Part shown: positions 8,476 to 17,156 of the stretch, piece after piece
Position numbering within the stretch: the first letter of the stretch is position 1
How the letters are laid out: the number at the start of each line of letters is the position of its first letter
From: Methanonatronarchaeales archaeon
GTDB lineage: Archaea; Halobacteriota; Methanonatronarchaeia; JAANXF01
Length of the DNA: 64,000 nt
NCBI GenBank assembly: GCA_018263395.1
Contig: JAANXF010000013.1
Span: 1-64,000, forward strand
Direction of reading: 5' to 3'
Translations under genes and position numbers: made by a program
Notes under the pieces: model-generated
Seen by the model: the letters and a program-made list of their open reading frames with translations, nothing else
Database searches by the model: none
What the model was told of the DNA's origin: nothing

Positions 8476-8745
8476 ATGCCTCGCATCAGAATCGAGTACG
8501 ACAGGGAGACCTGCATCGGTGCCTTTGTCTGCGTAGACCAGGACCCTGACCACTTCGAGCCGGATAACGGAAAGGCCGTCCTCGTCGGGGGTAAACGGGA
8601 TGACGGGGTGTACGTGCTGGAGAACGACGTGGACGGTGACGGGATGGAGAGGGCGGTCATGGCCGCAAAAGGCTGCCCGGTGGACGCGATAAACGTCAGG
8701 GACGTGGATTCCGGAGAGGACCTGTACTGGGGCTTCGAGCACTGA
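8476..8745 (+). CDS. Ferredoxin with a 3Fe-4S-type cysteine pattern
   Basis: 89 residues. The N-terminal cluster motif reads CIGAFVC, so the middle Cys of the classical CxxCxxC is replaced by Ala, and the last ligand is in GCPVDAI. Three ligands predict a [3Fe-4S] cluster rather than [4Fe-4S]. The protein is highly acidic (many D and E), with an inserted acidic loop in the centre, as in haloarchaeal ferredoxins. It should carry single electrons; the partner is unknown. It stands alone, downstream of the broken MscS gene. Confidence 0.85.
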   Translation: MPRIRIEYDRETCIGAFVCVDQDPDHFEPDNGKAVLVGGKRDDGVYVLENDVDGDGMERAVMAAKGCPVDAINVRDVDSGEDLYWGFEH

Positions 8746-8862
8746 GAGGGCGACCTGAGTCCCGGTCCCCCGCCGCAAACCGCCCCCGGCAGACCTCTAA
8801 GGATAACTCTCGGTGCCACCCGTTTCGACGGCTTCGCGGCGTCCCCGAGAAGGCCAACTAAG

Positions 8863-10215
8863 CTAGTTACCCAGCCCTTTAAGCGGCGCAGGTATCCGTC
8901 CGCCCCTGCCCACGAACTTTCCGGGAGAGGCGTGGGCGACCTCCATCACCGGCGCTCCACCCAGAAGCCCCCCTACCTCTACACGGTCGCCGGGTTCCCT
9001 CCCGGGAACCGGGATCAGGCGGGCTGCGGTGGTCTTCCCGTTGACCACCCCTATGGCGCATTCGTCCGCTATGATTCCGCTGAGGGTGTCGGGCGACGTG
9101 TCGCCGGGTAGGGGAACCATGTCGAGACCCACGCTGCAGACCGAGGTCATCGCCTCCAGCTTCTCGACCGAGAGAACACCCCTCTCCACTGCTCGAGCCA
9201 TGCCGGAGTCCTCGCTAACCGGGATGAAGCTGCCTGACAGCCCTCCCACCGACGAACTGGCCATCGCGCCCCCTCTCTTGACGGCGTCCGTCAGAAGGGC
9301 GAGTGCGGCCGTGCTTCCGGGGCAGCCCACGCTCTCGAGCCCCATTGCCTCTAGGATCTCCGCGACCGAGTCCCCCGCCGCGGGAGTCGGTGCGAGGGAG
9401 AGGTCGACAATCCCGAACTCCACGCCCAGCCCCTTCGCAACCTCCCTGCCGACGAGCTCGCCCGCCCTCGTTATCTTGAATGCGGTCCTCTTCACTGACT
9501 CCGCCATCCCCTGGAGGGAGGCGTCCTCCCCTATCGCCGACATGATTGTGCCGGGCCCGGAGACCCCGACGTTAATCACCGTCGAGGGCTCGGCATGTCC
9601 GTGGAAGGCCCCCGCCATAAACGGGTTGTCCTGGGGCGCGTTCGCGAAGACCACGAGCCGGGCGCACGCGGTCCAGTCCAGCTCCGAGACCTCCTTCACC
9701 ACGTCGCCTGCCCTGCTAACGGCGTCCACGTTCACACCCGAGGCCGTGGAGGCCACGTTGAGCGAGGAGCAGAGCCTCTCCGTGGCCTCCAGGGCCCGGG
9801 GCACGGCCCTGAACAGCAGTTCGTCTCCGCTGGAAAAACCTTTCTCCACCTGGGCCGTGAAGCCGCCGATGAAGTCCACGCCCACCTCCGATGCCGCGGA
9901 GTCCACCGCCTCCGCGAGCGCCACGGCGTCGTCGACGGAGGGGTCGCTCCAGGCCTCCATCACCTCGGAGAGGGGGGTAACGGCTATCCGTCTGTTGACT
10001 ATCGGGACGCCGTACCGCATCTCCGCGGCGTCGGATTCATTCACCAGCCCGGAGGCGGCTTCAATCAGGAGCTCCCGGGCACTCTCGCGGGTCCTCTCCG
10101 GGTCCCGTGACGCGCATCCGCCCAGGTCCACCCCGAGAGTCACCGTCCTGACGTCGAGGTTCTCCACCTCCAGCATCCTCAGTGTCTCAAGGACCTCCTC
10201 TTCGGTGTAAATCAT
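8863..10215 (-). CDS. UPF0210 (PFL-like fold) protein
   Basis: About 450 residues, the usual size for UPF0210, a conserved family with a pyruvate-formate-lyase-like fold and no settled function. Recognisable stretches are IYTEEEVLETLRMLEVENLD at the start, RTVTLGVDLGGCA, INVGVSGPG, and GGAMASSSVGGLSGSFIPVSED. The start was placed at MIYTEEE rather than four codons upstream. In most bacteria and many archaea the gene is next to an ACT-domain protein (UPF0237). Here that ACT gene is 1.7 kb away on the other strand, beyond tbp. Confidence 0.93.
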   Translation of the reverse strand: MIYTEEEVLETLRMLEVENLDVRTVTLGVDLGGCASRDPERTRESARELLIEAASGLVNESDAAEMRYGVPIVNRRIAVTPLSEVMEAWSDPSVDDAVALAEAVDSAASEVGVDFIGGFTAQVEKGFSSGDELLFRAVPRALEATERLCSSLNVASTASGVNVDAVSRAGDVVKEVSELDWTACARLVVFANAPQDNPFMAGAFHGHAEPSTVINVGVSGPGTIMSAIGEDASLQGMAESVKRTAFKITRAGELVGREVAKGLGVEFGIVDLSLAPTPAAGDSVAEILEAMGLESVGCPGSTAALALLTDAVKRGGAMASSSVGGLSGSFIPVSEDSGMARAVERGVLSVEKLEAMTSVCSVGLDMVPLPGDTSPDTLSGIIADECAIGVVNGKTTAARLIPVPGREPGDRVEVGGLLGGAPVMEVAHASPGKFVGRGGRIPAPLKGLGN

Positions 10216-10287
10216 GCCTGAAACCATTCTCCTTCCGTGGCCTAAGTTTTCCCCTGGAAAGTGGGAGTTCTGCCACGAGGGAGGGTA

Positions 10288-10296
10288 TTTATAAGC
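10288..10296 (+). promoter_or_regulatory. TATA box of tbp
   Basis: ATTTATAAG lies about 35 bases before the tbp start, in an otherwise GC-rich intergenic region. This spacing fits an archaeal TATA box with a short leader. Confidence 0.6.
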
Positions 10297-10328
10297 CTTA
10301 AGGACCTTTTAAGTACTCGTGATAAGGC

Positions 10329-10886
10329 ATGGCGGGGACTGAAAGCACAATCAAGATTGAGAACGTCGTCGCGTCCACGTCGCTCGACATGGACCTCGAC
10401 CTGGAGAGACTGAACGCTGAGCTGGTCGGAGCGGAGTACAAGCAGGAGAAGTTCCCGGGGGTGGTGTACAGGTTGACGGAGCCCAAGACCGCCGCGCTAA
10501 TTTTCGCATCGGGCAAGGTCGTTTTCACGGGCGCAAAGAGCGTCGACGACGTCGAAACCGCCGTAGGCAAGGTCCTCGACAAGATGAGGGGCGCCGGCGT
10601 AGACATCGAGGGGAAACCCGAGATTACGGTCCAGAACATCGTGGCCTCCGCGGACCTCGGGAGACCTCTCGACCTGAACGCAATAGCGATCGGACTGGGC
10701 CTGGAGAACGTGGAGTACGAGCCGGAGCAGTTCCCCGGACTCGTCTACAGGCTCCAGGACCCGAAGGTCGTGCTCCTGCTCTTCGGCAGCGGCAAGGTCG
10801 TGTGCACGGGCGGAAAGACTCCCGAGGACAGCCGCAGGGGAGTGGAAAAGGTCAGGGGAGAACTGGAGGACCTCCGACTCCTGTAA
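10329..10886 (+). CDS. tbp: TATA-box-binding protein
   Basis: 185 residues in two direct repeats of the TBP saddle: [21 protein letters not shown] with [18 protein letters not shown], and [21 protein letters not shown] with [18 protein letters not shown]. Each repeat keeps the SGKVV.TG strand that meets the minor groove. It recruits RNA polymerase with TFB to TATA boxes. It is very acidic, as in halophile TBPs. It is followed 12 bases later by the tRNA methyltransferase gene on the same strand. Confidence 0.97.
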   Translation: MAGTESTIKIENVVASTSLDMDLDLERLNAELVGAEYKQEKFPGVVYRLTEPKTAALIFASGKVVFTGAKSVDDVETAVGKVLDKMRGAGVDIEGKPEITVQNIVASADLGRPLDLNAIAIGLGLENVEYEPEQFPGLVYRLQDPKVVLLLFGSGKVVCTGGKTPEDSRRGVEKVRGELEDLRLL

Positions 10887-10898
10887 TTCCCGTAATAG

Positions 10899-11891
10899 TT
10901 GGAGCGCGGAAGCAGGGAGCCTCGGGAAAGCGGCGAGTGCGGCGGCACGTACGTATTCGAGCTCTCCGGCGAGAACGAGGAGCTGGCGGCAGCGGAGGTC
11001 AGGGCGGTAGCAGAGGCGGAGGGACTTCCCTTCGAACCGGTCGCGAGGTACCCGGGGCTACTCCTCGCAGAGACGGGGCCGGCGGAGCCGTTCCGGCGCC
11101 TCGGGACGGGCCACAGGGTGCTCCGCCTCGTGGACTCGGTGGAGAGACCGGAGGAGTTCGAGACCGGGCTGGAGCTTTCCGAGAGCTTCAGTGTACGGGC
11201 GAAAAGGATGAGGGGAGGCCGGAGGGACCTGTCCCCGATAGACGTGGAGCGCGAGATCGGGTCCGTGCTGGTGGACGCGGGGGGAACGGTGGACCTGGAG
11301 TCCCCGGAGAGAAAGTTCCGCGCGGTCCTCAGCAGGGAGGAGCTATTCGTGGGGGAGGAGCTGCTCGAGTTGGACCGCTCCTTCGCCGGAAAGCGCCCCC
11401 ACCAGAGACCCTTCTTCCACCCCGGCGCCGTGGAGCCCGTCACCGCGAGGGCCATGGTAAACCTCGCGAGGGCAGGAGGGGACCTCCTTAACCCCATGTG
11501 CGGAAACGGCTCCCTCCTGATAGAGGCCGCCAAGGTGGGCGCCAAGCCGTTCGGCCTGGACGCGGACCCGGCGATGGTTAACGGCACGCTACTGAACGTG
11601 GAGGAGGAGGGATTCGCCGCCGCGGTCGTCACCGGCGACGCCCGGAGCCTGCCGTTCCGTGACGACCGCTTCGACTCGGCGGTGGCGGACCCGCCCTACG
11701 GCCGCTCAGTAAAGGTCTACGGCGAGGACGTATACGGGCGCTCAATGGAGGGGATGGAAAGGGTGTTAAGGCCGGGGGGTTATATGGTTGTCGCCGCACC
11801 GCGCCCCCTGGACGGCGCGGACGAGCGCTACGAGCAGAGGGTTCACCGAAGCCTGACCAGGTACGTAAACGTTTTCAGGTGTCACGAATGA
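10899..11891 (+). CDS. tRNA (guanine-10-N2) methyltransferase, THUMP type
   Basis: 330 residues from a TTG start. The N-terminal half carries a THUMP-like RNA-binding region (to about residue 150). The C-terminal half is a Rossmann methyltransferase with [16 protein letters not shown] for SAM binding and the catalytic DPPYG ([10 protein letters not shown]), the signature of N2-guanine methylation. Archaeal Trm-G10 makes m2G or m2,2G at position 10 of tRNA. The stop overlaps the next start (ATGA), so it is translationally coupled to the ACT-domain gene. Confidence 0.88.
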   Translation: MERGSREPRESGECGGTYVFELSGENEELAAAEVRAVAEAEGLPFEPVARYPGLLLAETGPAEPFRRLGTGHRVLRLVDSVERPEEFETGLELSESFSVRAKRMRGGRRDLSPIDVEREIGSVLVDAGGTVDLESPERKFRAVLSREELFVGEELLELDRSFAGKRPHQRPFFHPGAVEPVTARAMVNLARAGGDLLNPMCGNGSLLIEAAKVGAKPFGLDADPAMVNGTLLNVEEEGFAAAVVTGDARSLPFRDDRFDSAVADPPYGRSVKVYGEDVYGRSMEGMERVLRPGGYMVVAAPRPLDGADERYEQRVHRSLTRYVNVFRCHE

Positions 11892-12163
11892 GCGACGTCG
11901 TCGTCATAACGGTAACGGGGTCGGACCACCCGGGTATAGTCGCAGGGTTCACTGTTGTCCTGGCAGAGGTGGACGCCAACATCCTCGACATCGCACAGAC
12001 CGTGGAGCGCGGCATATTCACCATGCTTCTCTTCGCCGACCTCGGGGAGGCCGACGTGTCCCTCGAGGAGCTTCAGGACGCGCTTCGCGAGGAGGCGGAG
12101 CGCCAGGGGGTCAGGGCGACCGCTCAGCACGAGGACCTTTTCAGGGAGATGCACCGTGTGTGA
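11888..12163 (+). CDS. ACT-domain regulatory protein (UPF0237)
   Basis: 91 residues. [24 protein letters not shown] followed by [19 protein letters not shown] is the UPF0237 signature, a stand-alone ACT domain expected to bind an amino acid and dimerise. The start was set at the ATG overlapping the previous stop rather than three codons earlier. The family usually sits beside UPF0210, which is present but separated in this window. A few hundred bases downstream is threonine synthase, which may be chance. Confidence 0.88.
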   Translation: MSDVVVITVTGSDHPGIVAGFTVVLAEVDANILDIAQTVERGIFTMLLFADLGEADVSLEELQDALREEAERQGVRATAQHEDLFREMHRV

Positions 12164-12308
12164 CCCCGGCACCGCACACCCCCTGCAGCGCCAGCCCGCA
12201 GCCTCCGACGTTGTTCCTCCCTCGCCGGCGTGGACGAATTTTGGCACCGAGGTAACCGTTTTTCTTCCGGGAAAAGGGCTTCAATACATGGAAACACAAT
12301 AAGAGGCG

Positions 12309-13502
12309 ATGGCCTTCCTGCGCTGCACTGGATGCGACGGGGTATTCGACGCGGACCGGCCGCTCCACACCTGTCCGGAGTGCGACTCGCTGCTCGAGGT
12401 GCGGTACGGGGAGCTGCCGGCCCTGGACCTTTCCGACCCCTCCCCCGAATCGGTGTGGAGGTACCGCGACCACCTTCCGGTGGAGCCACTGGTAACCCTG
12501 GATGAGGGCGGCACCCCGCTGTACAGTGCCGAAGGGCTCGCGGAATGGGTAGGACTCGAGAACCTGCACGTGAAACACGAGGGGATGAACCCCACGGGCT
12601 CGTTCAAGGACCGCGGAATGACCGTCGGGGTCTCCAAGGCCCTTCAGCTCGGGGTCCCGAGGATCGCCTGTGCATCCACGGGCAACACGAGCGCTGCGAT
12701 GGCCGCTTACGGCGCGAGGGCCGGCGTCGACAGCTACGTCCTGCTTCCCGCGGGAAAGGTGGCCCTCGGAAAGGTCTCCCAGGCGCTTATTCACGGCGCT
12801 AGAGTCGTGGCCGTAAGGGGCAACTTCGACGACGCGCTCCGGCTCGTCAGAGAGGTCTGCTCCTCCGACGAAATGTACCTGCTGAACTCGGTCAACCCGT
12901 TCAGGCTCGAGGGGCAGAAAACCGTCGCATTCGAATCCGTCTCCGAACTCGGAAAGGCCCCGGACCGCTTCGTGTTCCCGGTGGGCAACGCGGGAAACAT
13001 CTCGGCAGCCTTCAAGGGGCTCAGGGAGTGGCTCGACCTGGGCATGATAGAGGAACTCCCGAGAATGACCGGTGTCCAGACCGAGGGGGCCAGACCACTG
13101 GTCGACGCCTACGAATCGGGAGCCGACGACGTCACTCCGGAGACCGACCCCGAGACCCTGGCAACCGCCATAAGGATAGGTAACCCGGTTAACGGCAGGA
13201 GGGCCCTCCAGGCTATCAGGGAGAGCGGGGGCACTGCCCTCGCGGTCACGGACGACGAGACCGTTGAGGCCCAGAGGAAGCTGGCATCCCTCGAGGGCAT
13301 CGGCGCCGAGCCGGCTTCCGCCGCAAGCGTCGCGGGGCTGAAGAAGATGGTGGAGCGGGGCGTGGTGGAAACCGACGAAACCGTCGTCTGCGTCGCGACC
13401 GGGAACCTCCTGAAGGACCCCGAAGAGGCCGTCGAGGTATCCCCCGCACCTGTGGAGACGGCGGCAGAGCTCGGCGCGGTGAAGCACGCAGTAGGTCTGT
13501 AG
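12309..13502 (+). CDS. thrC: Threonine synthase
   Basis: 397 residues. It begins with a zinc-ribbon-like CTGCDG/CPECDS pair, as in archaeal threonine synthases. The PLP lysine is in NPTGSFKDRGM, the phosphate loop is PVGNAGNISAAF, and ASTGNTSAAMAAY is the glycine-rich substrate region. It converts O-phosphohomoserine to threonine with PLP. An AT-rich patch 20-40 bases upstream (CTTCAATACATGG) may be the TATA region. Monocistronic by layout. Confidence 0.95.
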   Translation: MAFLRCTGCDGVFDADRPLHTCPECDSLLEVRYGELPALDLSDPSPESVWRYRDHLPVEPLVTLDEGGTPLYSAEGLAEWVGLENLHVKHEGMNPTGSFKDRGMTVGVSKALQLGVPRIACASTGNTSAAMAAYGARAGVDSYVLLPAGKVALGKVSQALIHGARVVAVRGNFDDALRLVREVCSSDEMYLLNSVNPFRLEGQKTVAFESVSELGKAPDRFVFPVGNAGNISAAFKGLREWLDLGMIEELPRMTGVQTEGARPLVDAYESGADDVTPETDPETLATAIRIGNPVNGRRALQAIRESGGTALAVTDDETVEAQRKLASLEGIGAEPASAASVAGLKKMVERGVVETDETVVCVATGNLLKDPEEAVEVSPAPVETAAELGAVKHAVGL

Positions 13503-13543
13503 GGCAGGCGGGCGTGGCCGGTGCGGTTCGGCCGCAGGTGCAG

Positions 13544-14161
13544 CTAGGGGTTCACCGTCGCGGACTCCCACCCACCGTCGCCCAGCATGGTTGCAGCTCC
13601 GCAGACGGGGTGCTCGAAGTCCAGCGGTTCCTCGAAAAGCGCCTCAGCTGCCTCGGCCGCGCTCTCGACCTCCATTTCGTAAACGTCTCCTGGGAGGTCG
13701 TTCCTCCCGTACGTGGCGACCATCGCTGCCTCGCCGTGCGAACCCTCGAACTCCCTCACGATTACGGCGTCTCTCCGGGCGATGCCGAGGTAAACAGAGC
13801 CACGGCTCACGGCCGCGGCCACCCGTGGCGTGTCGTATTCGTCCTTCTCGTAGTCGAGGCTCAGCAGCGACAGGGCGAGGGCGTCTCTTGGAGGGTACCC
13901 CATCCCGATTTTCTCCGCGGCCGGGTCTGTGTGGGAGCCGTTCGCCAGCACCGCGGTGTCTCCGGCGATGCGGACGCAGTTATAGGATACGTAGGGGTTC
14001 CTGAAGACGTCCTCCCCGTGTCCACTCCTCGGCACGACGCTTATCCCCCTCTCCGTCTCCACGGCCCTCCTGTCGGGGAACGAGCGGGAGGAGACGCGAT
14101 ACGCCCCGAAGGGCCTTCCCCCGGGGGAGACGCCCGCGACCACGAACCTTCCGACGTACAT
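13544..14161 (-). CDS. purO: Archaeal IMP cyclohydrolase
   Basis: 205 residues, normal for PurO. YVGRFVVAGVSPGGRPFGAY, YRVSSRSFPDR, and NPYVSYNCVRI are family signatures, and GSHTDP and GMGYPPRDALA lie in the active-site half. It closes the inosine ring from FAICAR in the last step of archaeal purine synthesis, replacing the C-terminal function of bacterial PurH. It is divergent from the rhodanese gene, with 74 bases between the starts. Confidence 0.94.
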   Translation of the reverse strand: MYVGRFVVAGVSPGGRPFGAYRVSSRSFPDRRAVETERGISVVPRSGHGEDVFRNPYVSYNCVRIAGDTAVLANGSHTDPAAEKIGMGYPPRDALALSLLSLDYEKDEYDTPRVAAAVSRGSVYLGIARRDAVIVREFEGSHGEAAMVATYGRNDLPGDVYEMEVESAAEAAEALFEEPLDFEHPVCGAATMLGDGGWESATVNP

Positions 14162-14235
14162 AATGTCTCTATCTCGTCCCCCGAAAAAGGATTTGCCGAT
14201 AAACGCTTTTGTGCGAACGACGCAATATTCTAGCT

Positions 14236-14643
14236 ATGCGAAGGGGTTACGTGCTCATATCTGCGGCGCTGCTGCTCTTCATAGGGTACTCGGCCTTCCA
14301 GTACTCTGAGGTCGGCCCAGCCGGCTACGGGGACGTGACGCCCGAGAAGGCGTACGGTATAATTCAGGAGCAGGACCCGGTGGTACTGGACGTAAGGACC
14401 CGTGCCGAGTACCGGCGGGGCCACGTACCGGGAGCGATCAACGTACCGGTGGAGAGCCCGAACGAGCTGAAGGAGAGGTGGAGCGAGGTCCCAGAGGGAC
14501 GCCCCGTAGTCGTTTACTGCCGCTCCGGGCGCCGCAGCGCCGTCGCCTCGGAGCTGCTCACGGAGAAGGGGTACGGTCAGGTCTACAACATCCTGGGCGG
14601 AATCGACCGCTGGGCCGCGGAGGGGTACCCGATCAGGAGGTGA
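14236..14643 (+). CDS. Membrane-anchored rhodanese-domain protein
   Basis: 135 residues. An N-terminal hydrophobic segment (YVLISAALLLFIGYSAF) acts as an anchor or signal. The rhodanese domain follows, with LDVRTRAEYRRGHVPGAINVP and the active-site loop VVYCRSGRRSA carrying the catalytic Cys. Single-domain rhodaneses move sulfane sulfur. The reading start is the ATG before the hydrophobic segment; the track ORF begins nine codons earlier. Its end overlaps the end of the convergent DPH6-like gene by 11 bases. Confidence 0.9.
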   Translation: MRRGYVLISAALLLFIGYSAFQYSEVGPAGYGDVTPEKAYGIIQEQDPVVLDVRTRAEYRRGHVPGAINVPVESPNELKERWSEVPEGRPVVVYCRSGRRSAVASELLTEKGYGQVYNILGGIDRWAAEGYPIRR

Positions 14644-15310
14644 CCAGCCGCGCCTCCTTCACCACCAGCTCCGAGGACGAACCGCTCTCGACGACGCGGC
14701 TCTCGACGACGTGCAGCCGTCCGTCGAAAATGGGCGACTCGAGCACGAGTGTCTCGTACTCCCCTCCTTCCCCCGCGACGTGGACCCCGTACTTCTCGTT
14801 GAGTTCCACGAGTTCCGCGATCGTTTCCCCGTCTATCTCCCTGCCGAGCCACTCCTCTCCTAGACCCATGGCGGCGACCTTCACCACGACGACGTGCATA
14901 CCGGAGTCCACCATATCCCTCAGGAGGCCGGGTCCCTCTCTGCCCCAGAGAGGGTTGATGGACTCCAGCCCCAGCTCTCCGCACAGCTCCTCGACCCTGG
15001 ACCTCTGGTACTCGCTTTCCACCGCGCCCGTTACGACCCCCTCGACCCCGAGCTCGAGCAGCCGCTCGAGCAGGAAACGAAGGTCCCCCAGCTCCTCCTC
15101 CCTCGCGGCCCCGGTTTCCCTGACCACGAGTGCCCGGTCTGTCGCCCTTGCGAAGAGCCCCAGCAGTGCCCGGCTGGGCCTGTGAAACATCCAGGAGTCC
15201 CGCCTCCGAGGAACCACGGCTCCCAGTGCAATCACGTCGTGCTCCTCCGACGCCAGCTGCATCGCGTAGGTCGAGTCCTTCCCGGTACTGATCAGGGCCG
15301 CCACCCTCAA
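14633..15310 (-). CDS. Diphthine-ammonia ligase family (DPH6-like) ATPase
   Basis: 225 residues from a TTG start placed directly before RVAALISTGKDSTYA, the PP-loop. GAVESEYQRSRVEELC and the GEGGEYETLVLE motif near the C-terminus are hallmarks of the MJ0570/DPH6 family. These enzymes amidate diphthine on elongation factor 2. The longer track ORF has no family similarity before the PP-loop. The TTG start overlaps a TGA ending a small membrane-protein ORF, suggesting coupling. Confidence 0.88.
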   Translation of the reverse strand: MRVAALISTGKDSTYAMQLASEEHDVIALGAVVPRRRDSWMFHRPSRALLGLFARATDRALVVRETGAAREEELGDLRFLLERLLELGVEGVVTGAVESEYQRSRVEELCGELGLESINPLWGREGPGLLRDMVDSGMHVVVVKVAAMGLGEEWLGREIDGETIAELVELNEKYGVHVAGEGGEYETLVLESPIFDGRLHVVESRVVESGSSSELVVKEARLVTS

Positions 15311-15495
15311 ACCGACCCAGCCTCCGTTACACCGGGAGAAACCCCGCCGGGTGCCATCCCCACCGTCGACGCCGGTATCCCGGGGACTCGATGGGTCCCG
15401 GCCACAACCCCGTACACAAAGCCGCTCACGGTTCCCCACGCCATCGGGGTAACACGTTTAAGCACGGGTTCACCGGCAACGTTGCCCTCACCCAT
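15307..15495 (-). CDS. Small putative membrane protein
   Basis: Up to 62 residues, with one moderately hydrophobic segment (MAWGTVSGFVYGVVAG). The stop codon overlaps the TTG start of the DPH6-like gene as TTGA, a pattern typical of coupled real genes. No family recognised. The true start could be any of several GTG/ATG codons, for example the one at MAWGT. Support is limited to context and hydrophobicity. Confidence 0.4.
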   Translation of the reverse strand: MGEGNVAGEPVLKRVTPMAWGTVSGFVYGVVAGTHRVPGIPASTVGMAPGGVSPGVTEAGSV

Positions 15496-15584
15496 GCCGC
15501 GTGGATACCGCGCCCGCCCCCTGTCATCGTCGCCGCGTGGCCCCGGCTCCGGTTGAGAGGCGTTCGCAGGAGACGGAGCGGTCC

Positions 15585-17156
15585 TCAGCGGTCCCCCCTC
15601 TTCCTGAAGAGCTTCCCGATCAGGCCGCCGCCCTCCCGGGAGCTGCCGTCTGAGCCCGCGTCGCCCCTGGAGCCCCTATCGACGCGCTTCCCTTCCCCAC
15701 CGCCTCCACTTCCCCCCTGGGGCTCGTCGGGCAGATCGAGCCCACCGTCGCCGTGAAGGCTGCGCCTCACCCTCACGTCGACGAGGACCGGACGCTCCAC
15801 GTTCGTGGACACCATCAGGGCCGACCCGGACGGCAGCCTGCTCACCTCGTCCTCCATGTCGGCAGTCAGGCCCTCGACCCCGCTGGCCAGTGCCTTCAGG
15901 TCGTTCGGGTTCGTCACCTTCAGTATTATCTGCGTGTTGCACTGCGACAGCACGTTCTTGTCCACCTTTGCGGGACGCTGGGAAACCACGCACAGTCCCA
16001 TTCCGAACTTCCTTCCCTCGGATGCGACCGTCCTGAGTACGTCGCTGCTTGCCACCTTGCCGAAACCCCTCTCCGGCACGAAGTTGTGTGCCTCCTCGAG
16101 AAACATCATCACCGGGGGAACCTCGCCCCTCTTCCGGGCCTCGAAAACGTTTCTCGCGGTCCTGGCGACGATTATCGGCTGCATCTCGGGCTCCACCCCC
16201 CTCATGTCCAGGACCGAGCACCTCCCCTCGCGGACGAGCTCCTCCACCGGCGTGGGAGAAGCAGAGAGCACGTCGAGGTCGCGGAGGTACTCCAGCGAGT
16301 TTATGAGGTTCCACTTGGACTTGGAGCGGTTATCCTCCGCCCGCTCAATCACGTCCTCCACGTCGTACTCCAGCCCCTCCTCCCGTAGCTCCTTTATCGC
16401 CTTGTACAGCACCCCGACCTGCGTATTGGTGAGGCTCGTCGGCACCAGCTCCTTCAGTTCTCTGGGCCCAAGGTTCAAACCGTTCATGCGGAACGTCTCT
16501 CCCTCCAGGCCGGTCGGCGAGAAGACGTGCACCCCGGGATACCCCCTCGGTTCCACGCCGTACCGCTCCATCAGGTCCCTCTCTCCCTTTCTGCTATTTG
16601 GACTTCGCAGGGAGCCGTACTCGCCGTGGGGGTCGATGACGAGAATCGGCACTCCGCTCTCCATCAGCTCCTCCATGAGGACCCCGGCGGCGTAGGACTT
16701 CCCGCTCCCGGTTCTGGCCAGTATGGAGCAGTGCTTCTTTACGAGGGAGGCTGCTTCCAGCCTGACCGGGATATCCGTGTTCTCCAGGAGGCCGAGGTAC
16801 AGGGAGCCCTCCCCCAGCCCCAGAACCCCCTCCAGAAGCTCTTCGTCAGCCGGGTACACCCTGTCGCCTGGACTGAGCGGGGACCTCGGGGGCCTCAGTA
16901 CGCCCCTCTCGTCCCTGCTTCCTATCGTGACCGCTGATGCACTCACCACCTCCTCGGACGTCTCGATGCTCAGGTCGTCGAGGCTCTGCGAGTCGTTCTT
17001 GCGCTCCACGTCCGTGACCCTCGCCAGCACCCAGTAACCCTCCGGGTGCCACGCCTTCACGTAGTCCGTTCCGTGTACCTTCGACGGCTCCGTAACGACG
17101 AAGTCGAATCTAGCCGTGGAGCTAACGCCGAAAACGACGCCGACGGAGCCCTTCAT
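15585..17156 (-). CDS. herA: HerA-type bipolar DNA translocase
   Basis: 523 residues. A small N-terminal beta-barrel (HAS) domain (VGVVFGVSSTARFDFVV) precedes the ATPase. Walker A is RTGSGKSYAAG, Walker B is VLVIDPHGEYG, and FLEEAHNFVPE and VVSQRPAKVDKNVLSQ are the conserved later motifs. HerA hexamers work with the NurA nuclease, and often Mre11-Rad50, to resect DNA ends. Those partners are not in this window. The tail after about residue 465 is Gly/Arg-rich. Its ATG overlaps the stop of the AMP phosphorylase gene by one base (TAATG). Confidence 0.93.
   Translation of the reverse strand: MKGSVGVVFGVSSTARFDFVVTEPSKVHGTDYVKAWHPEGYWVLARVTDVERKNDSQSLDDLSIETSEEVVSASAVTIGSRDERGVLRPPRSPLSPGDRVYPADEELLEGVLGLGEGSLYLGLLENTDIPVRLEAASLVKKHCSILARTGSGKSYAAGVLMEELMESGVPILVIDPHGEYGSLRSPNSRKGERDLMERYGVEPRGYPGVHVFSPTGLEGETFRMNGLNLGPRELKELVPTSLTNTQVGVLYKAIKELREEGLEYDVEDVIERAEDNRSKSKWNLINSLEYLRDLDVLSASPTPVEELVREGRCSVLDMRGVEPEMQPIIVARTARNVFEARKRGEVPPVMMFLEEAHNFVPERGFGKVASSDVLRTVASEGRKFGMGLCVVSQRPAKVDKNVLSQCNTQIILKVTNPNDLKALASGVEGLTADMEDEVSRLPSGSALMVSTNVERPVLVDVRVRRSLHGDGGLDLPDEPQGGSGGGGEGKRVDRGSRGDAGSDGSSREGGGLIGKLFRKRGDR

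Noticed and set aside
9029-10210. 393-residue plus-strand ORF
   Set aside because: Exact antisense of UPF0210; composition dominated by Ser/Thr/Pro as expected from a GC-rich shadow frame.
12141-13571. 476-residue minus-strand ORF over threonine synthase
   Set aside because: Shadow of thrC, with Arg/Gly/His-rich composition and no family motif.
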